DNA from: Escallonia rubra
Taxonomy: Eukaryota > Streptophyta > Magnoliopsida > Escalloniales > Escalloniaceae
Direction of reading: 5' to 3'
NCBI GenBank assembly: GCA_033065855.1
Contig: JAVXUO010002183.1
Location: forward strand, 140,096-204,095
Length of the DNA stretch: 64,000 nucleotides
In this document: one piece after another, positions 19,380-31,154 of the stretch
How the letters are laid out: each line of letters begins with the position of its first letter
Position numbering within the stretch: position 1 is the first letter of the stretch
Translations under genes and position numbers: made by a program
Notes under the pieces: model-generated
The model's input: the letters and a program-made list of their open reading frames with translations, nothing else
What the model was told of the DNA's origin: nothing
Databases searched by the model: none

Positions 19380-19640
19380 TCATTACACAAAGTCATTCAA
19401 CCCCCAACAAGCTGCCACCATAGAAAAGGAAGCAACAGAAGCTTGCGGATCGAAAGTTTTGGCCGGTTACAGAGCGACGAAGAGCCTAAGAAAGGATGGT
19501 ATCTTATTCGAGGGGTGTCACCCACTTGTCGAATGAACCCAAACCTAAAGACAATGACATTCCCGTCATCTTTCAAGCCATCTTGAATACGAGGAAAGCC
19601 ATCTCTTAGAAGAAACGCCTTAGAGAAGAGAAGTGATGGC
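19380..19640 (+). pseudogene. IRE1-like pseudokinase, N-terminal fragment (copy A)
   Basis: Translation gives EATEACGSKVLAGYRATKS, which lines up with EATMVCGSSVLVQYKATKG of the copy at 47.8 kb. After one frame change it continues to a degenerate TRKAIS, a TAG stop at 19607-19609, then KKRLRE. The later copies have KAIK, TAG, KKRLREL at the same place. The fragment ends where the LTR element begins. It has at least one indel and the stop. Confidence 0.6.
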
Positions 19641-19653
19641 TAATCCTCATATT

Positions 19654-22352
19654 ACATGATATTAGAGAGGAAGAGAAGCATGTGAGAAATGAAATAAGCT
19701 TGCATTTCTTGGTGTGTATTACAACGGTGGAAGAGGGCTTTACTTATAGATCAAATGGAGTGAGTTGTGTGGTGAGAAACAACCTATACTAGAACCCTAT
19801 AAACACTTTGTTTACTTTAACGTCGTCCCCCCCCCTCCCCCCTCCCCTCAAACTTAAGGTGATGGACATGAAACCAGCTTAAGTTTGGAGGTTAAGGATT
19901 TGTGCTATGATTGAGGTGAATGACAACCCTTCAGAGCATTGAGATCTAAGTGTAGATCGAGGAGTGAAACAGATGATCCAAGCAATGCCTGAATGAATCA
20001 TTGTTCTTGAGGCGGCTAACTAGTAAACCTAGTGAACCTAGGGGACATATCTAGCGACCAAGAGATTGGAGGTCCTGAGGCTATTTCTGGTGATCCTTTA
20101 GGATAAATCCAGCAACCAAGAGATTATAGGTCCTGGGCCAGTTTCTGGTGATCCGAGAGGACAGATCCAGTGACTAAGGGATTAGAGGTCCTGAGGCGGT
20201 GTACTACGGTAAAGATGTTGAGGGACTGAAGTAAATGAAGGTCCTTCATTGGAAACTTTTGAAAATCCCAGGGAAGACACGAATCTTGGGGTGATGACGT
20301 CCAACAATCCCATGTGAGAGATCTAATAACTGTGAATTGAAGATCCCAGATGAAAGTCTTAGTATGATTCCATGCATTTTCGGGGCTGAGATCCACTGAC
20401 CACGGTGAGTGAGAGGCTTGGCATGATTCTCGGTGATCACATGGTTGATCCAACGACCATGGTGAATAGCGGTCTTGGCATAATTCCTGGTAATCCTGAG
20501 GTTGATATCCAACGACTAGGGTGAATGACGGTCTTAGCATGATTCCCGGCATTCCAGGGAACGACCAGGGTGAATGATGGTCTTGGCTTGATTCCGAAAA
20601 TCTCAGTGTTAAGATCCAAAATCATGGTGAATGAGGATCTTGGCATGATTCATGGTGATCCCGAGGTTGATATCCAACTACCAGGGTGAGTGACGGTCTT
20701 GGCATGATTCCCGACATCCCGGGGTTGAGATCCAACCATCATGATGAATGAAAGGTCTTGGGCTTAATTCTCGGCATCCCTGGGTTGACACCAAACGACC
20801 ACGGAAAATGATGGTCTTGACATGATTCCCGGTGACCCGAATTGAGAGCCTACAACCAGGTGACTCTTTTCTCCTTTCACCCCTCGATTTTTGTTTTGTT
20901 TAATCCCTCTCTCCCATATTCGTTCAACGGATACAAGTGAGAAGTTGGATGAACACAAAGTTGGCAGAGTTGCCAAAGATAGGGAGACGGTGAAAGGCGA
21001 CATGAAGGTTGCGACCGTGCGAGGCAAGTGTCACGGTAACAAAAGTCATTTGTGATGACTCACTTAGGCAGATTGGGTGAGTATATTAATAGCAGCCATG
21101 TGTTGAGACGATGATGTGGATCCAGTTTGGTACAGATCCAAGATGGCGTTACAGGCACAAACAACTATGATGTCATGATATTCGACATTAGGAGGGGCAT
21201 ATGTCGTTGGCTCGAGGATTACGTCGAGAAGGTCGTGTTAATGACGGAGATAAGTGATTTTTGTCGATGGTGACGATTCATAGTTAAATGGCAAAAATAG
21301 TTTTCAGAGTAGCACAACGACAAAATCGTGTGCCCTATGATGAGCGGAGGCGAAAGAGTTAAATTGACAATTTTTATCTGACTATTTTTCCGTGAAAATT
21401 CTATTGTGTTATTTTTGGACCCTCTTTTTTTTAATAAATAAAAATCAGTGTGAAATATTTATAAAACCGGTCTAAAAGAACACATATCTTAATGTGAATT
21501 TTCCAAGGATACTTAAGAGATATCTAGAGAGAGATGGTAAATGACTGATCCTGTATGTGTGAGATCGAAATGTGATTTGACGATGGCCGGTGAGATCGCA
21601 CGACGGCATGGTGAGATCTCTCTCTAGATATTCTCTATAGATAGTTAGAGAGAGAGAGAAGGATGGGCTTCAGTTTTGACTGGAGAGAAGGTTCGGCCGT
21701 GGGTTAGTAGTGCCGGTTGTGATGTTCGCTGACGGTGGACAACGGTGGCCCCACCTGGGCGGCGGCAGTGCGGCGATGAGACCGGCGGTGATGGGGTGAA
21801 TCCGTGGGTGTGTGCAACTTTGGTGCTAGTGTGGCAGTGACGATGCCGATCTGGTGGTGGTCAATCTTGGCACCGACAGGGTCAGACCAGGTTGTGGGTG
21901 ATTGGATTCTTGGGTACACATTTTGAGGCCGGCGACACTGGGTCTTGGGTCGTGGATCTGGGCGCCGGCAGTGACCGATGTGAGAGAGAGATCGTGATGG
22001 GTGGTGTGCCTCTGTTGTGGTGCTGGCGATGTTTGTTACAGGTGTTGATTTTGGAGGACACCTCGAGTTTCAAATTTTGCAGTTGGTGGTGGTTGGTGAG
22101 AACACCGGTGGTAGGCATGGTGTTTGGTGGTCATAACTGGTGAGTGGACTGACTGGTGGTGGTCCGAGGCCAAGAGACCCCAATAAGTGGTGTGGCTCTG
22201 ATACCATGTTAACGGTATATTAGCAGAAGAGAAAGATGGGGAAATGAGAGAACTTGCATTTCTTGGTGTGAATTACAATGGTGGAAGATGGGTCTATTTA
22301 CAGAGCAAAGGGATTGAGTTGTTTGGTGAGAAACAACCTAGTTAGATGATGC
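19654..22352 (-). mobile_element. Small non-coding LTR element (TRIM/LARD-like)
   Basis: Two direct repeats of about 150 bp share TTGCATTTCTTGGTGTG and GTGAGAAACAACCTA words; they lie at about 19654-19806 and 22207-22352. Just inside the right repeat the minus strand reads TGGTATCAGAGCC, the plant initiator-Met tRNA primer site (about 22192-22204). Just inside the left repeat it has a long G/A-rich polypurine tract (about 19828-19852). Both sites are on the expected sides for a minus-strand element. There is no gag or pol; the interior is a minisatellite plus GC-rich filler. LTR edges are approximate and the repeats have diverged. Confidence 0.65.
20050..20850. repeat. Minisatellite, diverged units of about 57-60 bp
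   Basis: About a dozen diverged units with a core like GGTGAATGACGGTCTTGGCA, TGATTCCCGG and GTTGATATCCAACGACCA. The first three (20050-20220) belong to a variant with AGAGATTGGAGGTCCTGAGG. It occupies much of the LTR element interior. The open frames at 20124-20646 arise from the periodicity. Confidence 0.85.
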
Positions 22353-22429
22353 ATGGGATCCATTTCTATGTGAAGGATTGAATTAGAAAACCCAACAGGA
22401 GCTTGTACATCACACGATGGTCTTGATTT

Positions 22430-23480
22430 TTAGGTTTTAAATCGCGGAATCGGGATACGTAACGGTCGCGGTGTAACGGTATCGGGCATATCGGACGTTA
22501 CGTAACGGGAATCGGTTATCGCGACTGTGAATTTTTTTCAAGCATTGGCAAATGCTTAAAACTCAATGATATGAATGTTGTGAGATTAAGATCTTTCATT
22601 TTAATGCTTTTAATATATAATCTATAATTGATGGTAAAAGTTTATTAAGTATTATCAATTAAAATGAGTTTTTGAATTTAAAACTTCAAGTTAGAACCAT
22701 ATACATAATTCCAAAAGCAAGTAAGAGAAAAACAATAGATAGAAGTACTAAAATCTAAATATCTAATAAAAATAATGTGCCGATTGATAAGTGATATAAT
22801 AAATAAAAAAAAGAGTGTTTGACACTTTGACCTACTTTAATTGAAGGATTGAAGAGCTCTGCGTGCCTGCCTCTCTTAGAAGACTTACTTGCAGAGCTGC
22901 AGTCTTTCAGTGACTCAATCCCACGCACGACTCCCACAGTCCCACCGTCCCACCGACCTTCCACGGCTCACCGGCTCCCAAATCTCAATCTCACACGCCC
23001 ACCGCGACACTCGTCCGAACCAGTCAGCCGTGAGCCCGTGACCCAGGTGAGTCAAGTCAGTCAATGACCGGCGGGAGACGACAGCAGCCAAATGCCGATG
23101 TAGCTGCGCTCGGCCAGTCGGGCTTCGTCCTTCCCAGTTCCCTCCTTCCTTCGTCTACACGCCTGTTGCTAGTGTTCAAGTTCTTTACATTGATTGATTA
23201 GTGCTTGAAGAGTTGAAGACTTGAAGGAGATTAGAGGAGATGCGGAGTCAGGAGATTCTCCGATAATTATCGGAAGGAGACAAAAATATCAGATTTCAAA
23301 TCTTGCGTAACGGTACGTAACGGTATTTATCGGCGTTACGGCCCATTACGGTTCCGTAACGGCGATACGCCTGTGAAATTTACCTGCACCGGTATATCGG
23401 TGTATAACGGTATCGGACCCCTGAAATATCGTTACGAATCGGCCGTTACGGTATATATCGGCCGTTTTTTGACAGATTTT
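22430..23480. mobile_element. Element with clustered GTAACGG/TATCGG motifs at both ends
   Basis: Both ends (about 22440-22535 and 23300-23470) are packed with short forward and reverse GTAACGG, CGTTACG and TATCGG words, while the 760-bp middle is AT-rich or unrelated. Subterminal arrays of short CpG motifs are typical of non-autonomous plant DNA transposons that bind a transposase there. Precise termini and target duplication were not resolved. Confidence 0.5.
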
Positions 23481-24480
23481 ACCATAGTGTTCAGGTGAGT
23501 TGAGTTTTCTAAAGGATTTTATGATTTTATCCCAACTTTCTTGTTGATTGAAATTAGGATTTTTGTGTATTGTGCTTATTATTAAGTTTCTTGTATCAAT
23601 TAAGAGAAGTTGACATTGCATTGAAAGCTATTATGAAATGTCTGAAAATATCTAACGAGAACGAGACTACCCTATGTAACATGGTTACAGGTGCAAGTCG
23701 ACTAATATTTTTTCAAAGCTTAATGTTGTTTAATCATTATTCTTTTTTTTGTTGTTGAAAGGATCAGTATTCCATAGCAAATAATTAATGTTTATGTTGA
23801 ACTTCCTTTTTTGTGTTTCAAGAATTCTTATTAAGTTTTTGCCTTTTCGGAAGGATTGCTAATGTCTCCAAATCAAGTAGCTAGGACATGTCATTCTTAG
23901 AAATAATTTTATACCACAGCAGAAATTGATCTGTTGACAATGGACTCAAGTGAAATGTGAGGGACCTCATAGACCTCGTAAAGAGAGTGATTAAGGCTCA
24001 TCTTACTGCAGCGGATGTTCTTGCGGCAGTGGATTTCTTTTATAAACTTTGTGATGTCGCTCAAAATTTAAGTGGAGATGAGATTAGGTAATACACATTC
24101 TTCTATACATTTATGACATTCTTATTTTTGGAGCAGAAAGTGTGTATTTTGTATTCACTAGTGCACTTTTTTTTTATGGGGCTGATCGAATTAATTTTCC
24201 GGCCAAAATTTTGGGATAATGATGCACTTAACTTTGGTAGGTTTTATCAATAATTAAGTATAGACAGTGGATGCTCGAGCATGTATTTATGGCACAACGC
24301 TCTCAATACTTATAGATCGCACCCTGAGCTGCGTGAAATTTATGATTACAACAACAATAAGATGTTCTACAAAATTTATTTATTCTGTACCCAACAGGGT
24401 TATTGTTTTTATTACACAGTTGTATGATCACGTTCCTGATGTTATTAGAAAGAAGGTGTGCTCTCCTATTCTTATATGAA
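23470..24480 (+). pseudogene. IRE1-like pseudokinase-KEN fragment (copy B)
   Basis: Pieces recognisable in order are ALKAIMKCLKISNENETTLC (about 23620), VRDLIDLVKRVIKAHLTAAD plus FYKLCDVAQNLSGDE (about 23956-24088), and a KEN-like SHPELREIYDYNNNKMFYKI (about 24312-24375). Stops and frame changes separate them, and they are spaced like exons with introns. It forms the left arm of an inverted repeat with copy C. Confidence 0.6.
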
Positions 24481-24534
24481 TTTTTTATGGCTAATTGCAA
24501 TGCAAAGTAATTAGCCATAAAAATATCATCATTC

Positions 24535-25565
24535 TTATAAGAATATGAGATCACACATTCTTTCGAAGAACATCAGGAACATGATCGTATGAATGTTTAA
24601 TAAAGATAATGACTCCGTTGGGTGAAGAATAAACTTTGTATAACATCTTATTGTTATTGTATTCACGAATTTCACACAGCTCAGGGTGAGATCTACGAGA
24701 ATTGAGAGCGGTTTGCCATAAGTACATGCTCGAGCATCCACTATCTAGACTCAACTATTGATAAAACCTATCAAAGTTAAGTGCATCGTAATCCCAAATT
24801 TTGGCCGAAAAATTAATTCGATTAGCCCATCAAAAAAGAGTCCATTAGTGAGGACAAAATACAGACTCTGCACCAAAAAAATAAGACTACCATAAACGAC
24901 TGGAAGAATGTATAATACCTAAGCTTATCTCTACTTAAATTTTGAACGTCATCACAAAGTTTATAAAAGAGATCCACTGCAGCAGGAAAATTAGCTACAG
25001 TAAGACGAGCCTTAATCACTCTCTTTACGAAGTTTTTGAGGTCTTTCATATCTCGCTTGAGTCCGTCATCAACACCATCGATTTTTGTTATGGTTTATAA
25101 ATGATTTCTGAGATTGAGAAATCCTAGCTACTTGATTTGGAGACATTATCAATCCTTAAAAAAAGGCAAATACTTGAAAAGAATTCTTGAAACACAGATA
25201 AAGCAAGCTCAACATAAACAATGAGTCAATTGCTATGGAGTATCGATCCTTTTAAAATAGAATAACAATTAAAAGAACATTGAGCTTTGAAAAATATTAG
25301 TCGACTTGCACCTGTAATCATGTTATATGGGGTAGCCTCATTGTCGTCAGATACTCTCACTTTTCTACGGACCTTCCCATGGCATTTTCCAGAGTTCATA
25401 ATGGCTTTCAGTGCACTGCCAATCCCCCTTAATTGAAAACAAGAAACTTAATAATAAGAACAAACCACATGAATCCTAATTTTAATCAAGAAGAATGTTG
25501 GGATAATATTATAAAACCCTTTAGAAAACTCACTTTTGAACACTCTAGTAAAATCAGGACAATCA
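24535..25565 (-). pseudogene. IRE1-like pseudokinase-KEN fragment (copy C)
   Basis: On the minus strand DFTRVFK (about 25545) is followed by a GTGAGT-type donor. Then come ALKAIMNSGKCHGKVRRKVR (about 25400), MKDLKNFVKRVIKARLTVAN with DLFYKLCDDVQNLS (25049-24940), and IWDYDALNFDRFYQ with a KEN-like ELCEIREYNNNKMLYKVYSS. HGK replaces the kinase HRD. Stops after FYQ and elsewhere prevent translation. Copy B lies opposite it across a short spacer. Confidence 0.6.
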
Positions 25566-27065
25566 CTAAGAAAGAGTTCTCATACAAGAACAAGTAAAGA
25601 AGAGAAAGCGTATTGGTGTGTTAAAATTACCAAAGAACCCCTCTCAAAATGGTTCAAGAACGTCTTGATGTTTTTTACATTCTTATTTTTTCGCTAAACG
25701 ATATTCATTTTGTCACCAATATATATTTTTAGCGGATAATAACACTTAAAAAATGTGAATAGAACCGTATATTATATTTTACAAGAAATCATTTTTTACA
25801 GTTAGGTTTCTTGTATGAAACAAGAAGTTCTTGCATGGCCAAGTTACGATTTTGAATTTACATCAGCGTAAGATCTTCTCCATATGATAGTATGGTATTG
25901 GCATGACATATTGGCTGTAATCGGTGGCGAAACTAGATACTGCGCACGGGGTGGACACTTAATTTATAAAGAAGAAGAAAAAATATTAAGCCTAATTATT
26001 TGACAATATATCAATCCAATAAACAGATAACTTAAATAAACATAGATCGAAAGGGCATAGCTGAATTACCCACAATTTCATGAGTAGTCAATTCATACAC
26101 TCACTTTCGACCTCAGTAAATCCAAAGGTAACCAAAAAATTTGTATATCAATTTAATTTCAAGAGCCAACATCAAACAAGACAGTTATATTAAGAGAGTA
26201 AAGATTGAGACGACTACAGAAATAAATATTGAAGTTACGTTTATTACAACAAAATATAGTATAAATGTTGTTTATTAAGACATTTATTTGAGTGACGTTA
26301 TTTTTATGCATCTTTTACTGTGAGCCCCAAATTTAAGTATAATTAGGAAACGTCACATGTTAAGAAGATTTTTCTAATAAACTGTCTCTTTTTGTGTTCA
26401 CTAATCATAATATCGTATATTAGTACCATTATTAAAACACACGAAGCTCTTTCCAAAAAACATAATGACCGTTTATTTTAATCAATTGTTCAAATTATTT
26501 TTTCAGCATTTAAATCCATTCCTTAGACTCAACCTTTCAACCCTAAACTACCAAAAACAAGTAGCCGCCACTTTCCATCCGCTGAACTTCTCATCTTCCC
26601 CCGCCCCCTTTTCCTTCTACTGTACCTCTCTCTCTCTTCCCCCTCCCCCGGCCCCCCTTTTCATCTACCGTTCTCCTCATCTTCCTTCCACATGTCCTGC
26701 CTAAAGTGGTTTCTTCCCAAACTCTTCCACCTGCCTACGTCGGCGGCAACGGCACCATTGCCGGTGTACTCTAAACGACGGAGAAGAAGGCAGCAGGTGG
26801 GCACGTGCCCCCCCACTGCCTCCGCTACTGGCTGTAATACTTAGAATGGACCATGCGCTGGTTTAAATATGCTGAAGTGTACGTGCGCTCACCTGATTTC
26901 AGATATCAAGCCCTACTTCCAGCGACGTACTTTTGCAATCTCCGTCTGCGCTTGACATGGATCAGAGAGAGTTGTTCTGCTTATATCTTTCACCAGGAAA
27001 GCTGCAGAATGCAAAGGTTTGGCTTAGTACTTATTTTGTTGTTCTTTTTCTCCGTTTAACAGTTT
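25566..27065. other. No gene recognised
   Basis: AT-rich sequence with a CT-rich stretch at 26590-26700. The frames at 26465-26704 and 26853-27059 show no family resemblance or splice logic. Confidence 0.6.
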
Positions 27066-27705
27066 GCGAGTGGGAAAATTACAAAAAAATGGGTTTTGAG
27101 GTTAAAAATTAGTGGAAGGTGGTTTTTTTTTGTAAACTTAAGAAAAAGTGGATTATCTTTTGAAAATTTCTGAACAATGGGGGGCTTAAAAAAAATGGTT
27201 TTTTTTCAAAATTTCATCTTTTGTTTACCTAAAATACCCTCCCCATCTTCTCTTCCAATTCAGACAAACACATACACGACTTTAAGTAGAAAACGTGGTT
27301 TAGAACCACGACTTTAAGTATTTAAGTAGAAATCGTGGTTTTAAACAATGTTTTTAGTATATATAAATGTTTTCAATTTTAAAATACGCAGAAAATGAAA
27401 AAAAATGAAAACGTGGTTCTTTCTACTTAAAAACGTGGTTCTAAATTACGTTTTCTACGTAAAAACGTGGTTCTAAATCACGTTTTCTACTTAAAGTCGT
27501 GTTTCTAAACCGCGATTTCTACTTTAAAGTCGCAGTTTGAAACCTCAATTTTCAAAAGTACTGTATGCGGGACACAAACTGGGGAAGGGGTAATTTGGGG
27601 ATGGAAAAAAGTTAGTTTAAAAAAAACCACTTTTTTCCAACTTGAACCCTTTTTCTGGGATTTTTTGAAGTGGCCCCCTTTTTTTCACAATTTTACAAAA
27701 TAAAC
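27066..27705. mobile_element. Possible MITE with AACCACG/CGTGGTT repeats
   Basis: The ends are A/T-rich and roughly inverted: AAAATTACAAAAAAATGGG at the left, CACAATTTTACAAAATAAAC at the right. The centre (27270-27560) repeats AAACGTGGTTCTAAA and its reverse several times around TTTCTACTTAAAG. No target duplication was confirmed. Confidence 0.4.
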
Positions 27706-27836
27706 CCCTCATCCCCAAATGTTTAACTCCAAAACCCCTTCTTTTCTAATTTTCCCTAATTTGGTTCTAGGATAATTGGTGCACAAGATGTTGTACTTGC
27801 AGTAGTTTGGTCGTATGTCTTCTAATGCGATGCGAT

Positions 27837-28746
27837 CAGTGTTATTAAAGGCGCAGGCGCACCTAAGGCGCAAAAGGTCCTTGGAGCCTAGGCGCAAGGC
27901 GCAGGCGCGCGCCTTTTCGAAGCGAGGCGCAATATTAAAATAAATAAATAATAATAATAATAATACACAAAAACAATAAATTATGTTTAAAAAAAAAACA
28001 CATGACAATTAACAAATCAGATTAAATGCACATATATCAATTAAGGGCCAATTCAATTCAAATTAATTTCAATTTCAATCTCAAACTCAATTCAATTCAT
28101 ATTATGCAATCTTATCTGCCTGGACAGTGTATGAATTCAAACTCAATTTCAATTGGACAGTGTATGAAGAAAAAAGAAAATGCAATCTTTTTGTTTTTCT
28201 TCATACACTGTGACTGGACAGTGTATGAAGAAAAAAGAAAAGGCAAGAACTGCTCACCCGAGACTCCGAGAGAGAGAGCAGCAATGGCGAGGACAGCAAT
28301 GGCGGTGCCGCGGTGGCTGAACTCCGAAGCAGCGCTAGCGGCTGGAGCAGCTGACGGCCGGCGAAGAGGGGAGATGCGGCGGCGACGACCGGCGAAGAGG
28401 GGAGATGCGACGGCGACGACCGGCGAAGAAGGGAGATGCGCGGCGACGACCGGAGATTCGGCGAAGAGGGGAGGGAGATGCGACTGGAGAAGGCGTGAGA
28501 TTGAGATTTGAGACTGAGAATGAGTGCAAGTCTGAGAAATTGTGAGCTGATTTGGGAGTTTTCATGAAGACAAATCGAACGGCTACAAGATCGGCGCCTG
28601 GATTTGCGCCTCCACCACCGCTGCGCGCCTCGCGCCTAGGCGCCCTAGGCGCGCGCCTTCTTGAACGCGCTGCGCCTAGGCCTAAGCGAGGCGCTGAGTG
28701 CGAGCCTGAGCGCGCCTAGCGCCTAGGCGCGCTTTTTATAACACTG
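27837..28746. mobile_element. Non-autonomous hAT-type element
   Basis: The termini are CAGTGTTATTAAAGGCGC and, inverted, CAGTGTTATAAAAAGCGCGC. The 8-bp direct repeat GATGCGAT lies on both sides (27829-27836 and 28747-28754) without mismatch. The 910-bp body has GGCGC/GCGCC-rich ends and an AT-rich middle. It includes a GGCGAAGAGGGGAGATGCG tandem motif (28360-28460) that opens a spurious 161-residue frame. No transposase is present. The CAG start and 8-bp duplication fit the hAT superfamily. Confidence 0.85.
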
Positions 28747-29357
28747 GATGCGATGTACTGAGAAATTTTGAATTTTAAGTGCAAGGTAGAAAGTAGGTTA
28801 AGGACCTGGGCTCCGGAATGCAAACGTAAGAGAATTTTGAATTTTGAATTTCAGAAAGTGCAAACGTAAGAGAATTTTTAGTGAAGCGTTGTAACGACAT
28901 CGCCGTATAATGAATAAATGAGATGAAAAGATGTCACATGGTCAAAATCACAGCGTGCGGGTTCTCACTTATTGGTTTATATTATGCATGACCAACAACA
29001 ATTATATAAAACTTTCGAAACTTCGTGTATGATTATATTTTTTAATATTTTTGTGACCAGAAACGTTAAATTCAAATTTATTACTAATATCTTATTGGAA
29101 TTTACACTTTAGCATGTAAATTGCTAAAAGAATGGTAATCAAACATCGTAGGGGTGTTTCAATATTTTTTCCTGACGATTTGCAAACGAGTTAATTTAAC
29201 GAATGAAGCGTAAAGTATAGGGGAGAAAACAGTTATTAAACAATAAGTAAATAGTGGTGAGGGCAGTTTGGGAAATGAAAAGCTTTGAGGGCAGGGGGAG
29301 TACTTTTAGGGAGTGCGTGGGGTTAATTTGGACATTGACGAAAGCGGTGGACTTGGC

Positions 29358-29429
29358 TATAAATTGCAGGAGATTGCGCGAGCTAGGGTTTCAGTACGCC
29401 TCTTTCCTCCATCTTCCGACCTAGGGTTT
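29358..29429 (+). promoter_or_regulatory. Duplicated RPS29-type core promoter
   Basis: TATAAATT (29358-29365) replaces the TATAAATA of the source gene. The two TAGGGTTT telo-box motifs are kept at 29384-29391 and 29422-29429, as is the pyrimidine-rich leader. It may still drive transcription, now toward the inverted repeats at 30.4-33.6 kb. Confidence 0.6.
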
Positions 29430-29482
29430 TTCTGTTTCCTCTCTCACGCGCAAGCGCATACTCTCGCTCGCAAAGAGGAAGG

Positions 29483-29544
29483 ATGGGTCACTCGAACATC
29501 TGGAACTCTCACCCCAAGAACTACGGCCAAGGATCCCGCCTTTG
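29483..29544 (+). pseudogene. RPS29 exon 1, truncated duplicate
   Basis: The 62-nt exon 1 (ATG to the first two bases of the Cys-21 codon) and its GTTAGT donor match the source exon at 7510. Exons 2 and 3 are absent because the duplication ends in intron 1. Any protein from here would be 20 RPS29 residues plus read-through or a new splice partner. Confidence 0.9.
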
Positions 29545-30444
29545 GTTAGTCCTTAAGTCGATTTGTTTTGTTCGTGTAGTCATTTTTTTGTCGAATCATG
29601 CCATCGATTTAATGGTTATGCTACTAACACGGCTTGTGGAAGAGTATATCTTAGTATCATAGAATCATATTTCTGTATTTTTTTAATTAGGGGTAAGGCT
29701 ATTTGCACACCCTTTTTTGACCATTTACACGCTAGTCTACCCATATTCGTTGGTATAAAGCATGTATGCTAACAATAACTTAAGCTCGCATACAGAGTCT
29801 GAAAGGGTTTGTAACCAGCAAGGAAGGGTTATGATAGTTAACGAGACTTTGTATATTTCGTGTAATTGTATATTGGGGGTTGCAGTTCAGCATGAAAGAG
29901 GAAGAGATTTATATGCCTTGTTGAAGTTTGAGTTTTACTGGAATTTACCATGTGCGCTTCTGTTTGTTGATGTACGTAACAGTAGATCGCAGTGCTACAT
30001 GGTGTATGCTGGTATTAAACGATTTAATGTTGTGAGTATGAAAGTGCATAGGCATATGAAGAGTTGAAGTTTAATGTGTAATATTATTATGCAGTGCCTG
30101 ATTCTTAAACATCTTAAAGTAACTTTGCTTTGGGCAACCAAACTGGATTGGAGTTTTGCTTACTCACGTGTGTAGATTGACTTCTCACAGGGATTTTGAT
30201 TGGGATGTTGGTTATTCCTAATAAGACTTGATAACTGAGATTTGCTTTCAGTTTAGACATTACAAATGGTCTTTGTACTGTTTAGAACTCAAAGGATTTG
30301 TCTGACCAAAGGGTGGTAATTGATTTGTGTGGCACATGGTTACAAGCATTAAACTTGAAATTTATCGACTGCGGCTGTAAGTATACATAAATAAGAAGAA
30401 GTTTCACTTGAGTTTCCATCAGAATACAACCTTTATAATTGTTG

Positions 30445-31131
30445 AAGTACTGCCATCACATTAAATTAAATAGAGATGAACCCTAGAAAACTGAAAGTAT
30501 ACATAAATAAGAAGAAACAACTGTACACCTTACCCTAGCAGCCTCTTAGTCAGGAACATGCCGATAGGAATTCCTTGTAAAATCAGTAACACCAGTTGCA
30601 TTGGAGTATACATTATTCAAAAACGAGTCTTGTTTGAAATGTAAAACATCATTCAATTCCATATTTGCATGCCCCGCCTGTAAAGGATTTTTCCATCCAC
30701 GCATGTCAGTATCTACACTCTCCAGCTTCAACCTTTGATAAAACCTGTCCACATTAATGCTGCCATAATCCCATAATTTCGTCAGGTATTCAACTCGATC
30801 ACCTCCATAAAAAAAGAAAGGGCATTGGTGTATACAAAGAACACACAATCTCTACATCAACATCAATGTATGGATTTTATTGTTAATTAATATAGCAACA
30901 CATACCACAAAAAGGATGACAGAAAAATTTCATGAAAAATAAACATCATGCACCTAAGCTTGTCACCCGTCAACGTCTAAGCAAGACAACAAAGCTGATA
31001 AAAGAGCCCAACAACTACTGGAAGAACTTGTGGAACACGACGAGTAGCTAAAACTTTCCTAACCAATGTCTCAAGGTCCTTCACATCTGCTTTCAATCCT
31101 ACTTCCGCATTGCCAACATCTAAAACAACAT
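30445..31131 (-). pseudogene. IRE1-like pseudokinase-KEN fragment (copy D)
   Basis: Minus-strand order: GNAEVGLKADVKDLETLVRK (about 31112-31053), VGLFYQLCCLA then a TAG, and the KEN-like exon HQCPFFFYGGDRVEYLTKLW to FTRNSYRHVPD (about 30826-30550), followed by a stop. The plus-strand copy E shares the same TAG, so the stop predates the inversion. Confidence 0.65.
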
Positions 31132-31154
31132 GTTGTTTTAGATTCCCCATGACT

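Larger units (their letters stand above)
23470..25565. repeat. Inverted repeat IR1, arms of about 1 kb
   Basis: The arms (about 23470-24510 and 24525-25565) are diverged reverse complements. They meet in an AT-rich centre with ATGGCTAATTGCAATG and its near mirror AATTAGCCAT (24488-24521). Confidence 0.8.
28848..30383 (+). repeat. Segmental duplication, second copy of RPS29 promoter to intron 1
   Basis: Same order and orientation as 6878-8466 with scattered substitutions and one deletion of about 60 bp near 29950. The copy ends abruptly at about 30383 and continues into antisense IRE1-like sequence, beginning with TATACATAAATAAGAAGAA. Confidence 0.92.

Noticed and set aside
20124-20646. Overlapping minus frames of 69-142 codons
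   Set aside because: They arise from the 57-60-bp minisatellite, which lacks stops in several frames.
28026-28511. 161-codon plus frame with RRR/GDATA-rich end
   Set aside because: It lies inside the hAT-type element and is opened by a GGCGAAGAGGGGAGATGCG tandem repeat; it has no family resemblance.
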